Assembly (NCBI GenBank): GCA_009928955.1
Contig: SABN01000027.1
Location: 1 to 33,030 of the forward strand
Direction: 5' to 3'
DNA: 33,030 bases
Origin: Opitutia bacterium
Lineage (GTDB): Bacteria > Verrucomicrobiota > Kiritimatiellia > CAIQIC01 > Lenti-01
The number at the start of each line of letters is the position of its first letter. Position 1 is the stretch's first letter. Shown one piece after another: positions 1 to 8,033 of this stretch. Made by a program: the position numbers and the translations under genes. The notes under the pieces are model-generated. The model saw only the letters and a list, made by a program, of their open reading frames with translations, did not search any database and was not told the origin of the DNA.

Positions 1-138
1 CTCCACCACCAAGACCTCCGACGCCACCGGCGCCTGCCGCGCCAGATACGGATAGGCCCCCAGCCACGCCCAAACAAACGCCCCCGCCAGCAGCAGCAGC
101 GCGCATCCGCACCCGCTCCCCCGCCGCCGCAGCTTCAT
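1..138 (-). CDS. N-terminus of a membrane-anchored protein, possibly YdcF/SanA (DUF218) family; cut by window edge
   Basis: Only the first 46 codons lie in the window; the gene continues beyond position 1. The start has a basic n-region (MKLRRRGSG), then one hydrophobic segment at about residues 11-30 and the beginning of a soluble domain ending VASEVLVVE. That last stretch (a beta strand of the form VLVVxG) right after a single N-terminal membrane anchor is typical of the DUF218/YdcF/SanA envelope proteins, but too little is visible to be sure. The ATG overlaps the stop codon of the upstream zinc-ribbon gene (ATGA), so the two are probably translationally coupled. Alternative: any single-pass envelope protein. 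Confidence 0.5.
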   Translation of the reverse strand, partial: MKLRRRGSGCGCALLLLAGAFVWAWLGAYPYLARQAPVASEVLVVE

Positions 139-347
139 GGCAGCTTCCGCGCCGCCCGCGGCAACCGCTTCGGCACGATGTTGCCCGGCGCGTTCTTCAG
201 GTCCGGCACCTGCATCATCTTGCCGCACGTGGGACACTCCACCAGCTCCCCGAACAGCTCCCGCCCCGCATCGACATGCTGCCCGCAATCCGGACAAGCA
301 AACTTCAGCCCCAACACATCCTTGCGATTGATTCTCCACGGTTTCAT
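135..347 (-). CDS. small zinc-ribbon protein (70 aa)
   Basis: A 70-residue basic protein with two CxxC knuckles, CPDC at about residues 18-21 and CPTC at about 38-41, separated by 16 residues, as in a rubredoxin-like or zinc-ribbon fold. The C-terminal 20 residues are Lys/Arg/Pro-rich and probably disordered. No enzymatic domain is present. The ATG at 347 follows GGGGA on the coding strand, and the stop overlaps the next gene's start by four bases. Function is unknown; small ribbons like this often bind nucleic acid or serve as metal sites in larger assemblies. The GC pattern and codon use match the neighbours, and the two CxxC pairs make it unlikely to be a chance frame. Confidence 0.75.
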   Translation of the reverse strand: MKPWRINRKDVLGLKFACPDCGQHVDAGRELFGELVECPTCGKMMQVPDLKNAPGNIVPKRLPRAARKLP

Positions 348-356
348 GGTCCCCAG

Positions 357-391
357 TGTGCGCTTGCCAACCGGAACTTGGCAAGCGCACA
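357..391 (-). terminator. perfect 14-bp stem-loop between the kinase and zinc-ribbon genes
   Basis: Positions 357-370 and 378-391 are exact reverse complements around a 7-base loop. It lies in the 62-base gap after the SrkA-like stop codon. There is no T-run on either side, so it may be a Rho-independent-like attenuator or an mRNA-stabilising hairpin rather than a classical terminator. Confidence 0.35.
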
Positions 392-409
392 GGTTCGGAA
401 AATTCGCCT

Positions 410-1390
410 TCAGGCGAGGTCTTCGATGTCCCGGGCTTGGCGCTGGAGGTCGGCGAGCTCGCGGCGCCAAAAATCCGCGGTGCCCCACTCGGCGGTGAGC
501 AGGCCCCGGCCGCCGTCGGCCTTCTGGCGGGCGCACCACGCGGCGTAGTGCAGGTAGCGCATCGCCCGCAGGGGCTCGATGAGCCGCGTCTGCGCGTCGT
601 CGTATTCCGCGAAGGTGTCGTAGCCCTCCAGCAGCAGCTCGAACTCGGGCCGGGCGGCGGGCAGCCGGTCCGGCAGCAGCATCCACAGGTCCTGGATGGC
701 CGGGCCCATGGCCATGTCGTCGAAATCGATGGCCTGGAATCCCTCGCCGGGGCGCCACAGGAGGTTCATGCGGTGCAGGTCGCCGTGCAGGCGCTGCGTT
801 GCGACGCCGTCGAACAGCGGCGCGATGCGGTCCAAAAGCTGTTGCGCGACGTCGAGGTAGAGGCCTGCGACCTCGCGGGGGATCGCGCCGGAGTCGCGCA
901 GGAAATCCAGATGCGCGCGGGAGGAGTTCCGGGGATCGAGCCCGAAGCGGTGTTCGGCGGGACGTTGCGCGCCGACCTGGTGGATGCGCCCGATCAGGCG
1001 GCCGATCTGGAGCCATTCGGCGCGGGAGGGTTCGTCGCAGGGCCTCCCGCCCACGCGGGGAAAGAGCGCGAAGGCGATGCCCCCCTCCTCGTGCAGCGTC
1101 CGTCCGTCCGCGTCCGCGAGGGGCGCGACGACGGGCACTTCATCGGCGGCGAGCTCGAGCAGGAACTCCTGCTCGTCTTGCAGGGCGGCGCGGGACCAGC
1201 GGCCGGGGCGGTAGAATTTGGCGATGAGAAAGCCGCCGTCCTCGAGACCGATCTCGTAGACGCGGTTGATGTAGGAGGTCAGCGGTCGGCAGGTGCCGGA
1301 TGCCCGGCGGCCAGAGGCGCGCTCGGCGCAATCCATGACGGCGTCGGGCGTCAGCGCCGCGAAACCGGCGGCTCCGGCAGGATCGGACAC
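410..1390 (-). CDS. srkA: SrkA/YihE-like stress response kinase (aminoglycoside phosphotransferase fold)
   Basis: 326 residues, matching the usual 325-330 of E. coli SrkA (YihE), a Ser/Thr kinase that protects cells from envelope and antibiotic stress. The family signature is visible along the chain: LTPDAVMD near residue 13, LTSYINRVYE (37-46), AKFYRPGRW (57-65), the catalytic loop HGDLHRMN (202-209, Asp204 and Asn209), the DFDD metal-binding motif (222-225) followed by GPAIQDLWML, and LIEPLRAMRYLHYAAW near the C-terminus. I chose the GTG at 1390 because the conserved LTPDAVMD segment lies before the first internal ATG, and GTG follows the upstream stop by seven bases. It is downstream of the DUF2723 gene and probably co-transcribed with it. 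The substrate cannot be read from sequence. Confidence 0.9.
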   Translation of the reverse strand: MSDPAGAAGFAALTPDAVMDCAERASGRRASGTCRPLTSYINRVYEIGLEDGGFLIAKFYRPGRWSRAALQDEQEFLLELAADEVPVVAPLADADGRTLHEEGGIAFALFPRVGGRPCDEPSRAEWLQIGRLIGRIHQVGAQRPAEHRFGLDPRNSSRAHLDFLRDSGAIPREVAGLYLDVAQQLLDRIAPLFDGVATQRLHGDLHRMNLLWRPGEGFQAIDFDDMAMGPAIQDLWMLLPDRLPAARPEFELLLEGYDTFAEYDDAQTRLIEPLRAMRYLHYAAWCARQKADGGRGLLTAEWGTADFWRRELADLQRQARDIEDLA

Positions 1391-1397
1391 GGCCGGC

Positions 1398-4300
1398 CTA
1401 TCTCGCCAGCCCGGGCAGGTTCGGCAGGTCGCCGCCCCGCCACGGCGCCGGAACCGCCGGGCGGCCCCCCGCTTGGCGCGGGAAGAGCGCGCGGAATTCG
1501 CGGTTGGTGGCCAGCGGCTGGAAGCGCTGGTCGCGCAAGATCGCGTCGCGGGCCTGGTCGCCGCCGACCCCGATGGCCTGGCGGGCGGCGTCGACGGCCT
1601 CGGCGTCGCGGCGGAGGAAGGCATAAGCGGCGGCGAGGTCGAGCCAGACGTCCAGATTGCCGGTCTCGCGCCGGGTGTACTGCTCGAGGGCGTAGACCAA
1701 CGCGTCGATGCGCTGCTCCTGCGCGAAGAGCCCGGCGAGCGACAGCAGATGCTGCGGGGGCAGGTTGGGGTCGGAGACCAGGCGCGAGGCGAGCTGCTGA
1801 TAGGCGCCCTGCATGCCGGAGGCCTTGTAGATCGACACCAGCTCGAGGGCCTCGTCGGCCGACAAGCTCTCCGTCTCCTGCTGCTTCTTCTCGATCTCCT
1901 GCCGGCGGGCGCCCATGCGGCGCGCGTTCTGGATCTGCCCCAGGAACCCTTTGGCGCTGTCGTTGGCGGGATCCTGCTCCGCGAAGGCGCGGATGAGCTT
2001 CTCGGCGTCCTCCACGCGCTGCATGTTCATGTACATCTGGGCGAGGCGGAAGGTCGCCTCCGGCGAGAGCGGATACAGCTCGATGGATTGCTTGAAGGCG
2101 TATTCGGCCTCGTCGTACATCCGCCGGTAGTCGTAGATGCCCGCGATGGCGCTGCGCAGCTTCGAAAAGGACTTGCGCGCGCAGATGTCGCGCCGGAACG
2201 CGGACTGGTCCAGCAGCCAGCGCGTGTACCAGCCCCAGAAGGCGTGGTCGTTCTTCACCAGCTCCGGGTCCAGCCCCGGCAGCGGCTCCTTGTTCAGCTT
2301 CAGGATGAGGCCGTGCGGGGTCAGGTACGGATACATCCAGCCGATCACATAGCTTTCCTCGACATAGAAATCGTGCCGGCCCTTGTTTTCCTTGAAGATC
2401 AGCTCGGCCAAAATGCCGTTGATGGTCATGACGCCGCCCACCCCCTGCACGCTGACCTTGCCGTTCTCGATCTTGATGTCGGCCCCGGCCTGGATGCGCC
2501 CCGCGTTCACGTCGTCCACGTATTTCCGGAAGGCCTCGTTGCTGTCCTCGAGCGACGGAATGTAGATCGTGTCGCCGTAGAGGTCGCGGGTGATGTTCAT
2601 GAACGTGTTGTCGGCGAGCGCGTTCTGCGTGATGAGATAGACGTCCGGACGGACGTCCGCCGAGTAGATCATGTAGGTGGGCACGAAGCGCCCCGGATCG
2701 GTGCCGCCATAGAAGATGGCCCCAGGCGTCATCGGGGGCGGATAGTCCGGCGTGGGATAGGCCGCCCACTGCTGCGCGAACTCCTCCGGATCGGGATACT
2801 TGTATTGGAGATCCTCGCGGATGCCATCGACGCCCTGCAACGACCAGTTGCCGAACTGCCAGCCGTAGTCGTGGCCGTTTTGTTCCGCGCCGCCCACGAT
2901 GCGCAGCTGGTCCTCGTCGTATCCGTTCTGCCACAGCAGGATGCCGGGCAGCAGCAGGACCGCCGCCGCCGCCGGCACCAGCGCCGGGCGGCCGAACATC
3001 CGCTCCAGCCACGCCACCGAAAGCAAGATGCCGTAGCCCAGCCACAGCGCGTAGAGCGCATGGCTCTGGATGAACTGCACCCGGCCGATGAACAGGTTCT
3101 GGATGTCCAGCTGCGGGTTCTGGAAGATCAGGAAAATCACGCTGACCGAGAAGAACCCGACCACGGAGGTCAGCAGCCAGCGCTGCTGCGAAACGCCCAG
3201 GTCGAAATCCAGCCCGACGGCCGGCCCGCTCAGCCACCACGCCAGCGCCACCGCCAGCGGCGGCCCGAACACCACGCCGGCGAAAATCATCCGGCCCGCC
3301 CCGGACAGGTAGCCCGGATCGCCCAGCTTCACGCCGGAGGAGCTGAACAGCGCCTTCAGGCTCATCACGTCCACCCACAGCGCCGCCAGCGCCACCCCCA
3401 GCAGGAACAGCGCGATCACGATCTTCGTCCCCAGCGCGTGCGCGCGCAGGTCGGCGGTCTGTTTCTTCAGATAGAGCGCCAGCAGGGTGAAGAACCCCCA
3501 CCCCGCCAGCAGCAGGATCGGCGCGATGAACAAGCGGTACACCTTCTCCGCCCCCGCCCAGCCGGCCGTCTCCATCAGGATCAGCGCCGACGACACCAGC
3601 ACGAGACCCAGCGCCGCCGGGAACAGGGAAACCCGCCGCCCGCCGAGCTGGAAGCCCCAGGCGCAGAACGGCAGGAAGCCCAGCACGGCCACCGGCAGCG
3701 AGAACTGGCTGCGCAAGTCCGACAGATAGGAGCCCAGCTGCTGGATGAATTTCTCGCTGAAGATGTCCGTCGGCACGATGGCCTCGTACTGCCCGCGGGT
3801 CACCGCGTGCATGAAACCCTCCCACGTGCGCGCATACCCCCAGTTCATCGGCGGGTTCTGCTCGGAGGCGATCGGCAGGTACAGGTAGAACGCCACCCCC
3901 AGCTCCGCCAGCAGGATCGTCGCGCACACCGCCTTGCCGTGCGGCAGGACGAACGCCAGCGCGATCGGAATCGCCAGGAACAGGACGTTGTAGACCCAGA
4001 ACGCCTGCGTTTCCGGCCCCCGCGACCATTTCCAAGCCGAGGGATCGAAGGCGGGCGCCGCCTTTTCCGCCGCCGAGGCGATCAGCGAATAGCCCTTGGC
4101 GGCGAACAGGAACACGACGCCGAGCAACACCGCCGCGATGGCGAAGTCGCGGAACAGGTTGGCGTCCTTCAGCAACACCGCCACGGCCAGCGCCAACCCC
4201 AGGAACAGCAGGGTCTGGTGGTTGGTGAGCCCCAGCCCGAACAGGAACGCGGCCACGAACAGCAGCGCGTCGCTCTTGGGCCGGCACATCCACATGTAGA

Positions 4301-4925
4301 TCAGCAGCAGCACGAGCATCTGGAACATCGCGTTGAGGCTGTACACCTCCACGATGACGCTCTGCGACCACAGCACCGGGCTGAACGCCAGCAGCAGCCC
4401 GCCCGAAATCCCCGCCACGAGGCACAGGAGGTTCTCCGTCTGGAAGCCGATCTTGTCCGTCAGCGCCGGCACGCTCCGCAGCAGATCCGCGCCCGAACGG
4501 CTGATCAGCAGCGCCAGCAGCGCGCAGGCCCCCGCGCCCGCCACCGCCGAGGCCAAGCCCACCGACCACGCCGGGTTCGGATGCCCGTTGTAGGTCACCC
4601 AGTGGAAAACCCACTGGAAAAACCACGTCACCAACGTCCAGATCGGATAGCCCGGCGGATGCGGCACCCCCAGATAGTCCGAGGCCACCGCCAGCTCGCC
4701 CGAATCCTCCAGCGTCAGCGTCGGCGCCAGCGTGTAGAAATACACGGCGAAAGAGATCGCCAGCGTGATCCAGAAGGCCCACCAGTCGATGCGGCGGAAA
4801 AACGCGCCGGTCAGGTTGTCCAGGAATCCCGCTTGGGATTGGCTGGCCAGGGTCTCGATCTGTTTTTCCGATGCTTTCGTCACTGTCATCGCATTCACCC
4901 GCAGGGTTTGAAGTCCGATCGGCAT
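1398..4925 (-). CDS. DUF2723 family GT-C-type membrane protein with C-terminal TPR repeats
   Basis: 1175 residues. The N-terminal half is a polytopic membrane domain; its first loop has LEDSGEL (72-78) followed by GVPHPPGYP (86-94), the acidic motif expected in the DUF2723 (glycosyltransferase family 117-like) group, whose members resemble protein O-mannosyltransferases using lipid-linked sugars. A large soluble segment follows, and the last ~250 residues contain TPR-like helices (for example YDEAEYAFKQSIELYPLSPEA and a WLDLAAAYAFLRRDAEAVDAA-type repeat). Its role is probably glycan transfer to secreted proteins or polysaccharide, but the acceptor is unknown. A second in-frame ATG at 4889 has a slightly better ribosome-binding sequence (GCGGGTG). 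The gene follows lpxD but has its own candidate promoter. Confidence 0.85.
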   Translation of the reverse strand: MPIGLQTLRVNAMTVTKASEKQIETLASQSQAGFLDNLTGAFFRRIDWWAFWITLAISFAVYFYTLAPTLTLEDSGELAVASDYLGVPHPPGYPIWTLVTWFFQWVFHWVTYNGHPNPAWSVGLASAVAGAGACALLALLISRSGADLLRSVPALTDKIGFQTENLLCLVAGISGGLLLAFSPVLWSQSVIVEVYSLNAMFQMLVLLLIYMWMCRPKSDALLFVAAFLFGLGLTNHQTLLFLGLALAVAVLLKDANLFRDFAIAAVLLGVVFLFAAKGYSLIASAAEKAAPAFDPSAWKWSRGPETQAFWVYNVLFLAIPIALAFVLPHGKAVCATILLAELGVAFYLYLPIASEQNPPMNWGYARTWEGFMHAVTRGQYEAIVPTDIFSEKFIQQLGSYLSDLRSQFSLPVAVLGFLPFCAWGFQLGGRRVSLFPAALGLVLVSSALILMETAGWAGAEKVYRLFIAPILLLAGWGFFTLLALYLKKQTADLRAHALGTKIVIALFLLGVALAALWVDVMSLKALFSSSGVKLGDPGYLSGAGRMIFAGVVFGPPLAVALAWWLSGPAVGLDFDLGVSQQRWLLTSVVGFFSVSVIFLIFQNPQLDIQNLFIGRVQFIQSHALYALWLGYGILLSVAWLERMFGRPALVPAAAAVLLLPGILLWQNGYDEDQLRIVGGAEQNGHDYGWQFGNWSLQGVDGIREDLQYKYPDPEEFAQQWAAYPTPDYPPPMTPGAIFYGGTDPGRFVPTYMIYSADVRPDVYLITQNALADNTFMNITRDLYGDTIYIPSLEDSNEAFRKYVDDVNAGRIQAGADIKIENGKVSVQGVGGVMTINGILAELIFKENKGRHDFYVEESYVIGWMYPYLTPHGLILKLNKEPLPGLDPELVKNDHAFWGWYTRWLLDQSAFRRDICARKSFSKLRSAIAGIYDYRRMYDEAEYAFKQSIELYPLSPEATFRLAQMYMNMQRVEDAEKLIRAFAEQDPANDSAKGFLGQIQNARRMGARRQEIEKKQQETESLSADEALELVSIYKASGMQGAYQQLASRLVSDPNLPPQHLLSLAGLFAQEQRIDALVYALEQYTRRETGNLDVWLDLAAAYAFLRRDAEAVDAARQAIGVGGDQARDAILRDQRFQPLATNREFRALFPRQAGGRPAVPAPWRGGDLPNLPGLAR

Positions 4926-4945
4926 CGAAAGGATGCCGTTTCACA

Positions 4946-4975
4946 AGCCTATCCCCCCGCCTCCCCCCCCGTCAA
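4946..4975 (-). promoter_or_regulatory. candidate sigma70-type promoter for the DUF2723 gene
   Basis: On the minus strand TTGACG (4975-4970), an 18-base G-rich spacer and TAGGCT (4951-4946) resemble -35 and TANNNT -10 elements. The -35 overlaps the lpxD stop codon, so this would be an internal promoter. The predicted leader to the ATG at 4925 is about 14 bases without a Shine-Dalgarno sequence. Confidence 0.35.
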
Positions 4976-6015
4976 GCGTCCCCTTGTTCCAGCGCCGCCA
5001 GGCGGATCTCCAGCTCCTTGAGCTTTTCCTTGAGCTTCGGAATCCCCGCCACGTGCGCAAGGGACTTGCCGAATTCCAGCCGCGGCACCGCCGGCGCGCC
5101 CAGATACATCTGGCCGCCCGGCAAATCCTTCGGCACGCCCGCCTGCGCGCCGATCACGGCGCCATCGCCCACCGTCAAGTGCCCGGCGAGGCCCGCCTGG
5201 CCGGCGCAGATCACGTGCTTGCCCAGCGTGGTCGTGCCGGCCAACCCCACCTGGGAGCACAGCACCGAATGCTCGCCGATGACGCAGTTGTGGGCGATCA
5301 TGACCAGGTTGTCCACCTTGGTGCCTTTGCCCACCCGCGTTTCGCCGAAGCGCGCGCGGTCCACCGTCGCATTCGCGCCGATCTCGACGTCGTCCTCCAG
5401 CGCCACGATGCCCGTCTGCGGGATCTTGGTGCGCACGCCCTGCGCATCCACCGCATAGCCGAACCCGTCGCTGCCGATGACCGCCCCGTTGTGCAAGATG
5501 ACCCGGTCGCCCAGCACGCACCGTTCCCGCACGCTGGCGAACGGATACAGCAGGCAGTCCCGGCCCAGTTTCGCCTCGCGCCCCACGTAGGTCTGCGGAT
5601 GGAGCGTCGCGCCTTCGCCGATCTCGGCGCCGGCCTCCACCACCGCGAACGCGCCGACGGACACGTTTTCCCCCAGCTGCGCCTGCGGAGAAACGAACGC
5701 CTGCGGATGCACGCCGCGCGGCGGCACCACCGCCGGGGGCGCGAACAGCCCGCACGCCGCCGCGAACGCCTCGTCGACGTCCGCCACGCGCAGCAGCGCG
5801 GGCTTCGGCGCGGCGATCACCGCGCCCTTCGGCACGATCACGGCCGCCGCGCCGCTCGCCGCCAACTCGGACAGATAGCGGGAACTCCCCGCGAACGAAA
5901 GCTGGCCCTCGCCCGCCGCGCGCAGATCCGCCACGCCGCGCAGGACGACCCCGGGACTGCCCTCCAGCGCCGCGCCCAGCTTCGCCGCCAATTCGCCCGT
6001 CGTCAGCGTGAACAT
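4972..6015 (-). CDS. lpxD: UDP-3-O-acylglucosamine N-acyltransferase LpxD
   Basis: 347 residues, the normal LpxD length. LpxD adds the second fatty acyl chain to UDP-3-O-acyl-GlcN from acyl-ACP, the third step of lipid A synthesis, in the cytosol. An N-terminal uridine-binding domain (about 1-100) is followed by a left-handed beta helix made of hexapeptide repeats (about 101-305) and a C-terminal helix (KLKEKLKELEIRLAALEQ) that helps bind acyl-ACP. The catalytic His is in IAHNCVIGE (His242). GSDGFGYA (181-188) is also a family signature. The ATG at 6015 is preceded by GGAGG; the stop of ompH lies 14 bases upstream. The ompH-lpxD order is the classic arrangement of Gram-negative bacteria. Confidence 0.95.
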   Translation of the reverse strand: MFTLTTGELAAKLGAALEGSPGVVLRGVADLRAAGEGQLSFAGSSRYLSELAASGAAAVIVPKGAVIAAPKPALLRVADVDEAFAAACGLFAPPAVVPPRGVHPQAFVSPQAQLGENVSVGAFAVVEAGAEIGEGATLHPQTYVGREAKLGRDCLLYPFASVRERCVLGDRVILHNGAVIGSDGFGYAVDAQGVRTKIPQTGIVALEDDVEIGANATVDRARFGETRVGKGTKVDNLVMIAHNCVIGEHSVLCSQVGLAGTTTLGKHVICAGQAGLAGHLTVGDGAVIGAQAGVPKDLPGGQMYLGAPAVPRLEFGKSLAHVAGIPKLKEKLKELEIRLAALEQGDA

Positions 6016-6029
6016 CGCCCGCCCTCCGC

Positions 6030-6608
6030 CTATTCGGCCGTCGCCTTGGCCTGCAGAAACGCGATCAGCTTTTCCGTCACATCCAGCTCCGGCTTTGAAT
6101 AGGCCACCAGCGGAATCGCATTCATCGTCATGCCCGAACGGTCCAGCACCAGATCATATCCGCCCGCCTGCGCGAACTGCTCCAGCGCCGCCATCAACTC
6201 GTCCACGATGCCTTGGCGCGACTTCATCACCTGCTCGCGCATCTGCTTCAGCTTGGTCTCCTGCGTCCGCCGCGCGCGCAACTGGAATTCCTGCAGCTCC
6301 GTCAGCTTCTCCTCGGCCTCGTTGCGCCGCGTCAGGCGCGCCTCCTCCGTCAGCAGGGGGTTCTTGGCCGCCTCGCGCAGCTTGGCGACGGACTCTTCGA
6401 GGGCGCGCCCTTCCGCCACCATCCGCTCCATCTCCGCCTGGATGGCGTCCTCGGCCTTCTTCAGGTCCGCTTCCGCCGCCTGCGTCTTGGGATGCGCCGT
6501 GAACACCTTGTCGAGATCCACCGTCGCGATCTTCAGCTCCGCCGCCCCGCAGACGGCCGCCACGAACGCGGCCATCAGCGTCGCCGCCCACATCTTCTTC
6601 ATCTTCAT
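6030..6608 (-). CDS. skp: OmpH/Skp family periplasmic chaperone
   Basis: 192 residues with a signal peptide (MKMKKMW then a hydrophobic stretch ending VCGAAE at about residue 23). The mature part has the Skp pattern: a short beta strand IATVDLDKVF, a long heptad-rich helical hairpin rich in Glu, Lys, Ala and Arg (about 40-150), then the returning strand YDLVLDRSG near the C-terminus. Skp trimers hold unfolded outer-membrane proteins in the periplasm. The start at 6608 is chosen because AAGGAG sits seven bases upstream; two further in-frame ATGs follow within five codons. It sits just before lpxD, as in many Gram-negatives. Confidence 0.9.
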   Translation of the reverse strand: MKMKKMWAATLMAAFVAAVCGAAELKIATVDLDKVFTAHPKTQAAEADLKKAEDAIQAEMERMVAEGRALEESVAKLREAAKNPLLTEEARLTRRNEAEEKLTELQEFQLRARRTQETKLKQMREQVMKSRQGIVDELMAALEQFAQAGGYDLVLDRSGMTMNAIPLVAYSKPELDVTEKLIAFLQAKATAE

Positions 6609-6655
6609 CTGCTTGCTCCTTGTGGTGTTAAATTTCAGCCGCCCGGGCCGGTCCC

Positions 6656-8017
6656 TCAGCCGATTTCCTTCTTCAGCGACGCCGCGATGTCCTTGCACAG
6701 ACGGGTGGTCATCTCCTCCGTCGGACCTTCGACCATCACGCGGCACATGTTCTGGGTGCCGGAATAGCGCACCAGCACGCGCCCGTCCTGGCCCAGCTCC
6801 TTCTCCGCCGCCGCGATCGCCGCCTGCACGCCGGGCAGATCTTTCAGCGGCGGCCGGCTGGCCACGTCCACGTTGATCAGATGCTGCGGCGACAGCTTCA
6901 AGATCGACGCCAGCGCCGAGACCTCGTGGCCCGTGCGGCGCATCACCGCCAGCAGCTGCAGGCCCGACACGATGCCGTCGCCCGTCGTGTGCTTGTCCAG
7001 GAAGATCATGTGCCCCGACGATTCCGCGCCGAGAATGCCGCCCTTTTCCTTCATCATTTCCAGCACGTAGCGGTCGCCCACCGCGCTGCATCCCAGCTCG
7101 ACGCCCAGCTTCCGCATCGTCGCGTGCAGCCCGAAGTTGCTCATCACCGTGCCCACGGCGAGGTTGTTCTTCAAATGGGCGTGGACTTTCAGATCCTTCG
7201 CGCAAATGGCGAGGATATGGTCGCCCGAGAGCTCCACGCCGGTCTCGTCCACCACGATCAGCCGGTCGCCGTCGCCGTCGAACGCCAGCCCGACGTCGGC
7301 GCGTTCGGCCAGCACCTGTTCGCGCAGGGCCTCGGTGTGCTGCGAGCCGCAGCGCGCGTTGATGTTCAGCCCGTTGGGGGTGCTGTGCAGCGTGGTCACG
7401 TGCGCGCCCAGCCGCCCGAACACCGCCGGCGCGGACTTGTAGGTCGCCCCGTTGCCGCAATCCAGCACGATCCGCATGCCCTTCAGATCCAGCTCCTTCG
7501 GGAACGTGCCGATGCAGAACGCGATGTAGCGCTCCAGGGCGTCTTCCACGCGGAACGATTTGCCGATGCCACCGCCCGTCGGCAGCAGGCTCGTCAGCGT
7601 CCCGCCCGCCATCAGCTTTTCGATCTCGGCCTCTTCCTCGTCCGGCAGCTTGTAGCCGTCGCAGGAGAAAAGTTTTATCCCGTTGTCCTGAAACGGATTG
7701 TGGGAAGCGGAAATCACGAACCCCGCGTCCGCCTTCTGGTCGATCGTCAACACCGCGATGCCCGGCGTGGGCAGCGTGCCCACCAGCAGCGCGTCGCCGC
7801 CCATCGAGCACAGACCCGCCACCAGCGCATTTTCAAGCATGTAGCCGCTCAGGCGCGTGTCCTTGCCGATCACCACGCGCGGGCGCTTGCCGCCCTTGCG
7901 CTCCATCAGCACGTGCGCCACCGCGCGGCCGAGGTTCACCGCCATCTCCACCATCATCGGCTCGCGGTTCGCAACCCCGCGCACGCCATCCGTCCCGAAC
8001 AATTTCTTCTCGCCCAT
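6656..8017 (-). CDS. glmM: phosphoglucosamine mutase GlmM
   Basis: 453 residues, in the family range (about 445-455). GlmM interconverts GlcN-6-P and GlcN-1-P on the way to UDP-GlcNAc for peptidoglycan and lipid A. Visible motifs: KLFGTDGVRG (5-14), the phosphoserine loop SASHNP (Ser105), metal-binding DGDGDR in the middle of the chain, and a phosphate-binding C-terminal loop. That loop reads RYSGTQNMCRVMVEG rather than the more common RPSGTEPxxRVM; the RxSGT core is kept. The start at 8017 is preceded by GGGAG seven bases upstream; an in-frame ATG 13 codons earlier would overlap the previous gene. It follows a GlmU-like acetyltransferase homologue, fitting a single amino-sugar pathway. Confidence 0.95.
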   Translation of the reverse strand: MGEKKLFGTDGVRGVANREPMMVEMAVNLGRAVAHVLMERKGGKRPRVVIGKDTRLSGYMLENALVAGLCSMGGDALLVGTLPTPGIAVLTIDQKADAGFVISASHNPFQDNGIKLFSCDGYKLPDEEEAEIEKLMAGGTLTSLLPTGGGIGKSFRVEDALERYIAFCIGTFPKELDLKGMRIVLDCGNGATYKSAPAVFGRLGAHVTTLHSTPNGLNINARCGSQHTEALREQVLAERADVGLAFDGDGDRLIVVDETGVELSGDHILAICAKDLKVHAHLKNNLAVGTVMSNFGLHATMRKLGVELGCSAVGDRYVLEMMKEKGGILGAESSGHMIFLDKHTTGDGIVSGLQLLAVMRRTGHEVSALASILKLSPQHLINVDVASRPPLKDLPGVQAAIAAAEKELGQDGRVLVRYSGTQNMCRVMVEGPTEEMTTRLCKDIAASLKKEIG

Positions 8018-8033
8018 TTTCAGCTCCCGCTTG

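Noticed and set aside
1293..5021. Very long plus-strand open frame opposite the DUF2723 gene
   Set aside because: Its product is Arg/His/Gln-rich without domain pattern; the minus-strand frame has clear membrane and TPR signatures. High GC makes long antisense frames common.
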